A stretch of 64,000 bases of DNA from contig CAWFGB010000005.1 in assembly GCA_963815285.1 (NCBI GenBank), positions 372,001 to 436,000 on the forward strand, read 5' to 3'. Each line of letters opens with the position of its first letter. Position 1 is the stretch's first letter. The stretch comes from JACCSI01 sp963815285 (GTDB taxonomy: Bacteria; Acidobacteriota; Vicinamibacteria; Vicinamibacterales; UBA2999). The notes beneath the pieces are model-generated. The model worked only from the letters and a program-made list of their open reading frames with translations. It did not search any database and had not been told where the DNA came from. Both the position numbers and the translations under genes were made by a program. Positions 32,236 through 39,658 of the stretch are shown piece by piece.

Positions 32236-32931
32236 ATGTCTACGCTTGCGATCACGTGGTTGGGACACTCCTCATTTGTCGTGAGGACACCTGGTGACAA
32301 GACGTTACTTTTTGATCCCTGGTACACCGGCAATCCGTCGTTTCCTGAGAAGGCCAGGCCGACCCAGGCCGATGTGATTTTCGTGTCACACGGACACAGC
32401 GATCACATCACCGACGCGGCCGCGATAGCCAAGACGACGCGGGGAACCGTGGTGGGCATTTGGGAAGTGACGTCGTGGCTCGGAACCAAGGGCGTGCAGG
32501 ACCTCGAGCCGATGAACAAGGGCGGCACCATCACGGTCAAGGGCCTGCGCGTCACCATGACCGAGGCGATTCACAGCAGCAGCTTCGACGACAACGGCAT
32601 CGTCTACCTCGGCGAGCCTGCCGGTTTCGTCATCAAGCTGGAAAACGGACAGTCCATGTATTTCGCCGGTGACACGGCGCTCTTCAGCGACATGAAGCTG
32701 ATTGGGGAACTCTACAAGCCCGACATCGCCTTTCTGCCGATTGGCGATCGCTTCACGATGGGACCTGACACGGCGGCGATGGCGGCGAAATGGCTTGGCG
32801 TCAAGCAGGTCGTCCCGATGCATTGGGGTACCTTCCCGCTGCTGACCGGCACCCCGGCGCAACTGAAGGAGCACTTGCAGGGAACCAGCATCCAAGTGCT
32901 GGAACTGCAGCCGGGTGAGACTGCCGCCTAG
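32236..32931 (+). CDS. UPF0173 metal-dependent hydrolase
   Basis: 231 residues. It opens with ITWLGHSSFVVRTPGDKTLLFDPW and carries the metallo-beta-lactamase metal motif VSHGHSDHITDA (HxHxDH), then AGDTALFSDMK and PMHWGTFPLL. The length and these blocks match UPF0173 (YtkL-like) hydrolases. It is probably cytoplasmic and its substrate is unknown. It is transcribed alone, divergently from lipA. Confidence 0.93.
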   Translation: MSTLAITWLGHSSFVVRTPGDKTLLFDPWYTGNPSFPEKARPTQADVIFVSHGHSDHITDAAAIAKTTRGTVVGIWEVTSWLGTKGVQDLEPMNKGGTITVKGLRVTMTEAIHSSSFDDNGIVYLGEPAGFVIKLENGQSMYFAGDTALFSDMKLIGELYKPDIAFLPIGDRFTMGPDTAAMAAKWLGVKQVVPMHWGTFPLLTGTPAQLKEHLQGTSIQVLELQPGETAA

Positions 32932-32952
32932 CGGCCTCTCTGCGCCGGCAGG

Positions 32953-33561
32953 TTACTGGGGCCGGCCGGTGTTGGCGGGGCGATTGAGGAGGCCGCCGAC
33001 CAGGTAATCCGCAAACGCGGTGCCAATTTCCTCCGAGGAAGCCGGACCGGCCGGATCAAACCACTTCGTGGTCCAGTTGACGGCGCCCATGATGGCAAAG
33101 CCAATCATCTTGGGATCGCCGGAACGAAACAGGCCCTCATCCATTCCTTGCTGGATGATCGCGCGCAGGCCGTGGTCGAAGCGATCGCGTTTGCTGATGA
33201 TCCGCTTCATCAAGAGCGGGGACAGTGCCTGAAGATCGAGGGTGAGTGCTGTGGCTTGCAACTCGTCGAGCATCATGTGAATGAAGGCGAGGATCAGCTT
33301 GCGCAGCTTGTCATCGGGGCGGCTCGATCCGGCGCGGACCTGGTCCATCAGTGCGAGCAACTCGTCGAGCGAGTAATCGTGGCACGCGAATAGGATCTCT
33401 TCCTTGTTCTGGAAGTAGTAATAGAGATTGCCCTTGGTCATGTCGAGCGCCGAGGCGATCTCGTCGACGCTGGCGCCGTGATAGCCGCGCCGACGGAAAG
33501 CCGCGGCCGCGCTCTTGAGGATCTCGATCCGGCGATCCGTGCCGTTGGCAGATTTGGCCAT
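32953..33561 (-). CDS. TetR-family repressor, next to benzoyl-CoA degradation genes
   Basis: 202 residues. N-terminal HTH: ILKSAAAAFRRRGYHGASVDEIASAL with DMTKGNLYYYFQNKEEILFA, reduced to GYHGASVDEIA and GNLYYYFQNKEE, the TetR hallmark. The C-terminal ligand domain resembles TetR_C_33/acyl-CoA-sensing types (ALTLDLQALSPLLMKRI). The gene diverges from boxC, and an 18-bp near-perfect palindrome sits between them over both -35 regions. An acyl-CoA such as benzoyl-CoA as inducer is inference. Regulators of box genes described elsewhere are mostly of another class (BoxR). Confidence 0.92.
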   Translation of the reverse strand: MAKSANGTDRRIEILKSAAAAFRRRGYHGASVDEIASALDMTKGNLYYYFQNKEEILFACHDYSLDELLALMDQVRAGSSRPDDKLRKLILAFIHMMLDELQATALTLDLQALSPLLMKRIISKRDRFDHGLRAIIQQGMDEGLFRSGDPKMIGFAIMGAVNWTTKWFDPAGPASSEEIGTAFADYLVGGLLNRPANTGRPQ

Positions 33562-33591
33562 CTAATAGCTGTGTTTAGCGTTATACCATGA

Positions 33592-33609
33592 TTTGAACGC
33601 TCGTTTAAA
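33592..33609. promoter_or_regulatory. TetR-type operator between the regulator gene and boxC
   Basis: TTTGAACGCTCGTTTAAA is an 18-bp inverted repeat with one mismatched pair (arms TTTGAACG and CGTTTAAA, centre CT). The AACG-NN-CGTT core resembles operators of TetR regulators of aromatic and fatty acyl-CoA degradation. It covers the boxC -35 (TTGAAC, 33593-33598), and its other arm overlaps the region expected for the -35 of the divergent regulator, whose -10 is TATAAC (33580-33585, minus strand). This predicts repression of boxC and autoregulation. Confidence 0.75.
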
Positions 33610-33621
33610 CTGTTGTAGACT
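33593..33621 (+). promoter_or_regulatory. boxC promoter (leaderless type)
   Basis: TTGAAC and TAGACT are separated by 17 bp. Six bases (CCCCCA) separate the -10 from the GTG start at 33628, leaving no room for a Shine-Dalgarno site. Confidence 0.65.
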
Positions 33622-33627
33622 CCCCCA

Positions 33628-35289
33628 GTGGAACAGACTGCCCCGGCCCAAGTCTCATCCGTGACGTTCGAAACGTCGCCCGATCAGTACAAGCACTGGA
33701 AGCTGACCTTCGATGGTCCGGTGGCGACCTTGGCCATGGACGTCCAGGAGGACGCCGGCCTCCGTCCCGATTACAAGCTCAAACTGAATTCCTACGACCT
33801 CGGCGTGGACATCGAGCTGGCCGATGCGCTCCAGCGACTCCGCTTCGAGCATCCCGAAGTGCGGACCGTCGTTCTGACGAGCCTCAAGCCGCGGATCTTC
33901 TGTGCCGGCGCCAACATCTTCATGCTCGGTTCCTCGAGTCATGGCTTCAAGGTGAACTTCTGCAAGTTCACCAACGAAACTCGCTTGGGCATGGAAGACA
34001 TGAGCGCCAACAGCGGCATCAAGTTCCTGGCGGCGCTCAACGGGATCTGCGCTGGCGGCGGCTACGAGCTGGCGCTTGCGTGCGACGAGATCATCCTGGT
34101 CGACGACGGCAACGCGTCAGTCGGGTTGCCGGAAACGCCGCTGCTTGGTGTGCTGCCCGGGACGGGCGGCCTGACCCGCGTGGTGGACAAACGCAAAGTG
34201 CGGCGCGACTTGGCCGACGCGTTCAGCACCTTGGCTGAAGGCGTTCGCGGCAAGCGCGCGGTGGAATGGCGTCTGGTCGACAAGGCCGTGCCGCTCAGCA
34301 GCTTCAAGGACACGGTGGCACAGCGTGCGAAGGAGCTCGCCGCTGGTTCGGACCGTCCCGCCTCGGGTCCGGGCATCACGCTGGGTCCGCTCAACCCGAC
34401 GGTTAGCGAGGACACGATTCAGTACCGCTACGTGCGCGGTTCGATCGATCGGGCCAAGCGCGTGTGCGAGCTGACCGTGAGCGCCCCCGATACGCCGCAG
34501 CCGGCAACGGCCGCGGAGTTTCAGGCCGCCGGCGACCAGGCGTGGGCGATTCGTGCCTTCCGAGAGCTCGACGATGCGCTCCTGCGATTACGGCTCAATG
34601 AGCCGGAGATCGGCACTGTGCTGCTGCGCACAACCGGCGAAGGGCAAGCCGTGTTCGATGTCGACGCGGCGCTCGACGGACATCGTGGCCACTGGCTCGT
34701 GCGCGAGATCATCGGCCACATCCGTCGGACCCTGAAGCGGCTCGACCTCACGTCGCGCAGCCTGTTCGCCATCATCGAGCCAGGCAGTGCGTTTGCCGGC
34801 ACGCTGTTCGAGCTGGCACTGGCGGCCGACCGGTCGTATATGCTCGACAATCCGGATGAGGCGAACACGATTCAGCTTTCCGTCATGAACGCCGGGTCGT
34901 ACCCGATGAGCGGCGGCCTGTCGCGGCTTGAGGTTCGATTTCTCGGCCAGCCGGAACACGTGACGGAGCTACTCGAACAGAACGGCCGCTTCGATGCGTC
35001 GGCGGCGCTCGATGCCGGGCTCGTGTCGTTTGCGCCGGACGACATCGACTGGGAAGACGAAGTGCGGATGGCGATCGAAGAGCGCACGACGTTTTCCCCC
35101 GATGCGCTCACGGGCATGGAGGCGAACCTGCGCTTTGCCGGCCCCGAGACGCTCGAAACCAAGATCTTCGGCCGACTCACGGCATGGCAGAACTGGATCT
35201 TCCAGAGACCAAATGCCGTGGGCGAACGGGGCGCGCTCACGGTCTACGGACGCGAGGGCCGGCCGACCTTCGACTGGAAGAGAACCTAG
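33628..35289 (+). CDS. boxC: Benzoyl-CoA-dihydrodiol lyase
   Basis: 553 residues, the usual size of BoxC, with two enoyl-CoA hydratase-like halves. The first half shows LTSLKPRIFCAGANIFMLG and NGICAGGGYELALACDEIILVDD, the oxyanion-hole region of the crotonase fold. The second half (about 300-553) is degenerate but keeps VLLRTTGEGQAVFDVD. In the aerobic box pathway it opens the ring of 2,3-epoxybenzoyl-CoA. It is followed by boxB. No boxA reductase, benzoate-CoA ligase or BoxR is in the window. Confidence 0.93.
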   Translation: MEQTAPAQVSSVTFETSPDQYKHWKLTFDGPVATLAMDVQEDAGLRPDYKLKLNSYDLGVDIELADALQRLRFEHPEVRTVVLTSLKPRIFCAGANIFMLGSSSHGFKVNFCKFTNETRLGMEDMSANSGIKFLAALNGICAGGGYELALACDEIILVDDGNASVGLPETPLLGVLPGTGGLTRVVDKRKVRRDLADAFSTLAEGVRGKRAVEWRLVDKAVPLSSFKDTVAQRAKELAAGSDRPASGPGITLGPLNPTVSEDTIQYRYVRGSIDRAKRVCELTVSAPDTPQPATAAEFQAAGDQAWAIRAFRELDDALLRLRLNEPEIGTVLLRTTGEGQAVFDVDAALDGHRGHWLVREIIGHIRRTLKRLDLTSRSLFAIIEPGSAFAGTLFELALAADRSYMLDNPDEANTIQLSVMNAGSYPMSGGLSRLEVRFLGQPEHVTELLEQNGRFDASAALDAGLVSFAPDDIDWEDEVRMAIEERTTFSPDALTGMEANLRFAGPETLETKIFGRLTAWQNWIFQRPNAVGERGALTVYGREGRPTFDWKRT

Positions 35290-35296
35290 ATGTGTC

Positions 35297-35317
35297 GGCG
35301 GGACTGAAAGTCCCGCC
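35297..35317 (+). terminator. Hairpin after boxC, followed by GGGGCCTG repeats
   Basis: GGCGGGACT and AGTCCCGCC form a perfect 9-bp stem with a 3-nt GAA loop, 7 nt after the boxC stop. There is no T-tract, so this may be an attenuating or stabilising hairpin between boxC and boxB. The bases from about 35343 to 35400 are tandem imperfect copies of GGGGCCTG. Confidence 0.4.
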
Positions 35318-35411
35318 TCCTGAGGTGTTGGTCCTCGACCGCTGGGGCCTGGGGGCCCTGGGGGCCTGGGGCCTGAGGCCTGGGGCCTGAGGCCTGATCC
35401 TGGAGCCTGTT

Positions 35412-36839
35412 ATGCAGCTGAACGAACGGATTCCGAACAACGTCGACCTGTCGAGCAACAAGCGGCTGCTTCGCGCTCTCGAGCACTGGCAGCCCGCCTA
35501 CATCGACTGGTGGCGCGAAATGGGGCCGCAGGGCTTTCAGGATCATCATCAGGTCTACCTGCGCACCGCTATCAGCGTCGACGCGGCGGGTTGGGCTCAC
35601 TTCGATTACGTCAAGCTGCCCGACTACCGCTGGGGGATCTTCCTCGCCGAGCCCACGCCGGACCGCCGGATTGGCTTCGGTGATTTCAAGGGTCAGCCAG
35701 TGTGGCAGGAAGTTCCGGGCGAGTTTCGCAACCAGTTGCGCCGTCTCATCGTGGTGCAGGGGGATACCGAGCCGGCCAGCGTCGAGCAGCAGCGGATGCT
35801 CGGCCAGCATTGCCCGAGCCTCTACGATCTGCGCAACCTGTTTCAGGTCAATGTCGAAGAAGGCCGCCATCTGTGGGCGATGGTCTACCTGCTGCACTCG
35901 CATTTCGGACGCGACGGCCGCGAGGAGGCCGAGGCTTTGCTCGAACGCAACAGCGGCAACGCCGACTCGCCGCGCATGCTCGAGGCCTTCAACGAGCCAA
36001 TCGATACCTGGCTCGACTTCTTCGCCTTCACGATGTTCACGGATCGCGACGGCAAATCGCAGCTGCTCTCACTGTCGGAGAGCTCACTCGACCCGCTGTC
36101 GCGCACGACGCGCTTCATGTTGACCGAGGAAGCGCATCACATGTTCGTCGGCGAGACCGGCATCGCCCGCATTCTCGAACGCACCTGTCAGCTGATGAAG
36201 GAAGCGGGCTTTTCCGAGGACGTCCGCAAGGTCGGCGGCATCGACATCCCGCTAGTGCAGCGATTCGTGAATTTCTGGTTCAGTCAGAGCCTTGACCTGC
36301 ACGGCAGCGAGGTGTCCAGCAATGCGGCGAACTATTTCACCAATGGTCTGAAGGGCCGGGCCGAAGAGGAGAAATATGCTGACGACCATGTCCTCAGCGG
36401 CAGCTCGTACCTGCTCGACGTGATGGATGAGAGCGGGCGGCTGAACCAGACCGAAGTGCCCATGCGCAACGCCCTCAACGAAGTGCTCCGCGACTGGTAC
36501 GTCGGCGACTGCCAGGCAGGCGTCGACCGCTGGAACAAGCGTGTCTTCGAAGCGCACGGGCTGTCCGATCGGATTTTCCTGCCGTCGCGGAAGTTCAATC
36601 GGAAAGTGGGTGTTTACGCCAATCGGCACTTCGATCCGTCCGGCGTCGCCCTGACGGCGGAGGAATGGGAGCGCCGGAAGCATGAATGGCTGCCGACCGC
36701 TGCGGACAAGGACTACCTGCGGAGCATTCAGGCGACTCCGGTCTACAAAGCTGGGCAGTTTGCCAATTACATCGCGCCGCCGCAGCGCGGCATCAATCGG
36801 CTGCCGCTCGATTTCGAATACGTAAGGACAGAGGCGTAG
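35412..36839 (+). CDS. boxB: Benzoyl-CoA 2,3-epoxidase, oxygenase subunit
   Basis: 475 residues. Di-iron ligands appear as two ExxH motifs: VEEGRHLWAMVYLL at about residue 155 and TEEAHHMFVGET at about 240, in the ferritin-like four-helix fold. BoxB adds one oxygen atom of O2 to benzoyl-CoA, with electrons from BoxA. BoxA is not encoded here, so reducing power must come from elsewhere in the genome. The gene is 122 nt after boxC, with a hairpin and GC repeats between them. Confidence 0.95.
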   Translation: MQLNERIPNNVDLSSNKRLLRALEHWQPAYIDWWREMGPQGFQDHHQVYLRTAISVDAAGWAHFDYVKLPDYRWGIFLAEPTPDRRIGFGDFKGQPVWQEVPGEFRNQLRRLIVVQGDTEPASVEQQRMLGQHCPSLYDLRNLFQVNVEEGRHLWAMVYLLHSHFGRDGREEAEALLERNSGNADSPRMLEAFNEPIDTWLDFFAFTMFTDRDGKSQLLSLSESSLDPLSRTTRFMLTEEAHHMFVGETGIARILERTCQLMKEAGFSEDVRKVGGIDIPLVQRFVNFWFSQSLDLHGSEVSSNAANYFTNGLKGRAEEEKYADDHVLSGSSYLLDVMDESGRLNQTEVPMRNALNEVLRDWYVGDCQAGVDRWNKRVFEAHGLSDRIFLPSRKFNRKVGVYANRHFDPSGVALTAEEWERRKHEWLPTAADKDYLRSIQATPVYKAGQFANYIAPPQRGINRLPLDFEYVRTEA

Positions 36840-36954
36840 ACACAACCACGGAGAATCCTTCACTCACTTGCATTCAAGGGGAAAGGGCGGTGCTCTCTCT
36901 GCGCGTTCTCTGTGACCACCGTGTCTCTGTCTCTGTGGCTTGTACGTGATCCCT

Positions 36955-37752
36955 ATGGCGAAGATCAACTACACCGCAACCGACGGCATCGCGCTCATCG
37001 AGCTCAACGACCCTCCGGCCAACACCTACTCCTACGAGATGATGCAGGAGATCGATGCCGCAGTGCTGGCCGCCAGAATGGACGATGCGACCCACGTGAT
37101 CGTGATTACGGGCGCTGGGGAGAAGTTCTTCTGCGCGGGCGCCAACATCGGCATGCTCAAGGATGCCGACCCGAACTTCAAATACTACTTTTGCCTGCAC
37201 GCCAACGAGACGATGGCCCGTCTGGAACAGACGCCGAAGCTGGTGATTGGCGGACTCAATGGCCACACGGTCGGCGGAGGGCTCGAAGTCGCCATGGCGT
37301 GCGACCTGCGCATCGCCCGGCAAGGCGGCGGCAAGATTGGTTTGCCGGAAGTGGCGCTCGGCGTGTTGCCGGGCACGGGCGGCACACAGCGGCTGTCGCG
37401 CCTGCTCGGCAAAGCCAAGGCGATCGAGCTGATGACCACCGGAGCGCTGCTGTCATTCGAAGGCGCGCACCAGCTCGGTCTAGTCAATCAGGTCTGGGCC
37501 GAAGCGGATCTCAATGGACGCACCTTCCGCGCGGCGCTGGTCGAGTACGCGAGACAATTCACGCCGCCGCATCGCGCCAGCAAGGCCGTTGGGCACATCA
37601 AGCGCGCGGTGCAGTCCGGCCTCGAGATGAGTTTTCTCGACGGGCTCGCCCTCGAGCGCGAATTGCAGCAGCGGTTGTTCGAGAGCGACGATGCGCGCGA
37701 AGGCATCGCCGCCAATCTCGAAAAGCGCACGCCGGTTTTTACTGGACGATGA
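36955..37752 (+). CDS. Enoyl-CoA hydratase/isomerase family protein
   Basis: 265 residues from ATG 36955, chosen because the crotonase fold starts at once (ALIELNDPPANTYS). Motifs: GAGEKFFCAGANIGML with the oxyanion-hole residues, and GGLNGHTVGGGLEVAMACDLRIA, then the catalytic-region Glu in LPEVALGVLPGTGGTQRL. It could hydrate the aliphatic CoA intermediates made by BoxC, which the gene order suggests. A typical non-coding stretch rich in CTCTGTG repeats lies upstream (36895-36940). The 3' end overlaps the convergent cupredoxin gene by 14 nt. Confidence 0.9.
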   Translation: MAKINYTATDGIALIELNDPPANTYSYEMMQEIDAAVLAARMDDATHVIVITGAGEKFFCAGANIGMLKDADPNFKYYFCLHANETMARLEQTPKLVIGGLNGHTVGGGLEVAMACDLRIARQGGGKIGLPEVALGVLPGTGGTQRLSRLLGKAKAIELMTTGALLSFEGAHQLGLVNQVWAEADLNGRTFRAALVEYARQFTPPHRASKAVGHIKRAVQSGLEMSFLDGLALERELQQRLFESDDAREGIAANLEKRTPVFTGR

Positions 37753-38137
37753 TCTGTCCGCGCAGGTTGGCGACGTCGGGCAGGTTGTGATCGTGAAAGC
37801 CGCAGGTCCTCGTCACGGTGAGGGTGCCGGTCTGCTTGGGCTGTCCCGCGGCGATGAAACCCACATCGTCAATCGGCGGACAGTCGCCATGTTGGGGGTG
37901 CGGATCGGAATGCATCTCGTGCGAGCGCGAGTCGTTGTTGATGAACGTCACGCGTGAGCCAACGGGTACGCTGATGACCTGAGGATTGGCGCCGGCCGCC
38001 GTGAGGGTGATGGTGGTGGTGGGCACCGGGGTAGGGTTGCTGGGATTGCTCGGTGAGGTCGGCGCGTCATCGTCACTGCTGCCACAACCCATGGCGACGA
38101 TCGCCGCGAGTGTGAGAACCAGTTTGTAGTAGTGCAT
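37739..38137 (-). CDS. Plastocyanin-like lipoprotein
   Basis: 132 residues, start at 38137 behind GAAGGGA. The signal peptide ends in AIVAMGCGSS, a lipobox (M-G-Cys), so the protein is a lipoprotein. A Ser/Pro/Asn/Thr linker follows, then a cupredoxin fold (TITLTAAGANPQVISVPVGSRVTFINND) with candidate copper ligands His, Cys and His in SHEMHSDPHPQHGDC and CGFHDHN. It is probably a small copper or electron carrier tethered to the outer or inner membrane. It is the last gene of the three-gene operon starting at 39481. Confidence 0.85.
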   Translation of the reverse strand: MHYYKLVLTLAAIVAMGCGSSDDDAPTSPSNPSNPTPVPTTTITLTAAGANPQVISVPVGSRVTFINNDSRSHEMHSDPHPQHGDCPPIDDVGFIAAGQPKQTGTLTVTRTCGFHDHNLPDVANLRGQIIVQ

Positions 38138-38180
38138 GATATGTCCCTTCGCTGCCTTCGACGCCGTGGAGGCTGACTCG

Positions 38181-39062
38181 TTAGAAAAACTTTCTGGTGA
38201 TGTTGAACCCCAGGTGCCAGTCGTCGGAGCGCCTCGTCGACTTGAAGCCACCACGTGCGAGTTGGCCCAGCGTGGTGCCCAGGCCGTTGGAGAAGTTCAA
38301 CTGGAAGATGTGCCCGCCCGCCCGCTTTTCGATCCCGAAACTGACCTGGTGCACGCCAGGGTCGTAGCCGCTCACGCGCGGTGTCCCCTCGACCATCAAG
38401 TAAACCGTCGGCCGAACGCGCAGGCGAACGCCGAGACCGATCATGACCGTGCTGTCGTCGTCGGCCGACTCCTCGGGCAGGAGATCGGAGTTCTCGTCGG
38501 AGAGGCGTTTGGAGTTGGCGACGAACATGGGTTCGAAATAGAGCGCCCCGCGATCGCCTAGTTCACGCGACAGCAGGACGCCGATCGTCGTCGCGTAGTC
38601 CTCCTGGAAGTTATCACCACCCTCGACGGCGGTGAGCAGGTCCAGCCCGAGCGGCATGGATTCCTGGCGCAGGAGGCTGTACTGGCCCATGAACTGGATG
38701 GTTTTGTCGGATGAGCGGTGAACGCTCGCCTGGAGTCCACGAAAGAGCCCAAACCGATATTCGAGCCCGATAAGCGCGCCCTGGTCGAGTCCGAAGAAAT
38801 CGCCGAGCAAGTCGCCGAAATTACCCTCGCCCAAGGGCCGTCCAAATCGGTGCGTGATGCGAAACGCGCTGCGGTGACGCGGCACCCGCAGCGTCGTTGG
38901 TAAGGCCGCGAGGGTGAAGTCGGGCTGCGACAGGTTTAGGTCGCGATCCGGATCTTCCTCTTGTGCTGGCGGCGGCGGTGGTGGCGGCTGTGACTGTGCG
39001 AACGCTGGTGCTGCTGTACAGACCAGGGTCACTGCCCAAATGACTACCCAAAGATGATTCAC
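38181..39062 (-). CDS. DUF5777-like outer-membrane beta-barrel protein
   Basis: 293 residues. GTG 39062 is chosen because AAGGGGA lies shortly upstream and a signal peptide follows directly (LWVVIWAVTLVCTAAPAFAQ). A Pro-rich stretch (PPPPPPP) begins the mature protein, followed by alternating aromatic/polar strands (RITHRFGRPLGEG, YRFGLFRGLQASVH, FIQFMGQYSL-like) and a terminal Phe (FNITRKFF), as for barrels inserted by Bam. DUF5777 barrels are seen next to redox or copper proteins, as here. The substrate is unknown. Confidence 0.82.
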   Translation of the reverse strand: MNHLWVVIWAVTLVCTAAPAFAQSQPPPPPPPAQEEDPDRDLNLSQPDFTLAALPTTLRVPRHRSAFRITHRFGRPLGEGNFGDLLGDFFGLDQGALIGLEYRFGLFRGLQASVHRSSDKTIQFMGQYSLLRQESMPLGLDLLTAVEGGDNFQEDYATTIGVLLSRELGDRGALYFEPMFVANSKRLSDENSDLLPEESADDDSTVMIGLGVRLRVRPTVYLMVEGTPRVSGYDPGVHQVSFGIEKRAGGHIFQLNFSNGLGTTLGQLARGGFKSTRRSDDWHLGFNITRKFF

Positions 39063-39088
39063 TAGAGTCCCCTTTTGCCGAGCGAGAA

Positions 39089-39481
39089 TCACTTCGGCCT
39101 GGCGTTGACAGTCAGCGTGCCGGTCATCGTTTCGTGACCGTCGCCGCATTCCTCTGAGCAGAGAATCTCGTAGGTGCCGGGCGCTGGGGCGACGAAATCA
39201 ATTGTGACCGCCTGACCCCCACGTGGAATGAGCTTGTTGATCCTGAGCCGGCGCACTTCCAGTCCGTGAACGCCATCTGCCGACGAAACCCGCAACCGGA
39301 TGCGTTCGCCTTTGATGACTTCGATCGATGCCGGCTCGAACCCAGATCGCTTGGCGACGATGGTGATCTCCCGGGGCGCGGATGCCGTGGTGAGGTCCTG
39401 CGGTGCCGCAGTGAATGCGGTCCCGAACAAGAGCGCCATCCCCACCACGGCCGCCGCATCGAGAACCTGCTGTGACTGCAT
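39089..39481 (-). CDS. Cupredoxin with CuA-type ligands
   Basis: 130 residues. The N-terminus is hydrophobic (AAAVVGMALLFGTAFTAA) and exports or anchors the protein. The cupredoxin part has the full CuA ligand set of cytochrome oxidase subunit II: His in DGVHGLEV and CSEECGDGHETM (Cys-x3-Cys-x3-His-x2-Met with the Glu between). No oxidase subunits lie nearby, so this is a stand-alone CuA-like or copper-delivery protein. It is the first gene behind a strong sigma-54 promoter. Confidence 0.9.
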   Translation of the reverse strand: MQSQQVLDAAAVVGMALLFGTAFTAAPQDLTTASAPREITIVAKRSGFEPASIEVIKGERIRLRVSSADGVHGLEVRRLRINKLIPRGGQAVTIDFVAPAPGTYEILCSEECGDGHETMTGTLTVNARPK

Positions 39482-39507
39482 GCCTGGCTACCTGCAGTCG
39501 TCTATGG

Positions 39508-39523
39508 AGCAAGCCTCATGCCC
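39508..39523 (-). promoter_or_regulatory. Sigma-54 promoter of the cupredoxin/beta-barrel operon
   Basis: Minus strand GGGCATGAGGCTTGCT against the -24/-12 consensus TGGCACG-N4-TTGCT: GG at -24 and GC at -12 are 10 nt apart and only two of the twelve defined positions differ. The expected start is near 39497, leaving a leader of about 16 nt before the ATG at 39481. The sigma-54 activator gene of the adjacent operon is on the same strand. Confidence 0.75.
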
Positions 39524-39605
39524 GCGGACAGTAAGAAGGAGATGGTGGACATCGCGGCCTTTTGGGCCAAACCGGCCGGTCGCGCATCTGCGCGCGGAAC
39601 GAGGG

Positions 39606-39639
39606 TTACGGCGCAAGTAACGGCTTACGCGTGGCGTAA
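39606..39639. promoter_or_regulatory. Two tandem palindromes, candidate sites for the sigma-54 activator
   Basis: TTAC-N7-GTAA occurs twice: 39606-39620 and 39625-39639, 4 nt apart (centres 19 bp apart, about two helical turns). The second is perfect over 15 bp (TTACGCGTGGCGTAA). They lie about 110-140 bp upstream of the predicted start, the usual distance for enhancer sites of NtrC-family proteins. Confidence 0.65.
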
Positions 39640-39658
39640 GAGCGCCGGCGCCGCCCCG

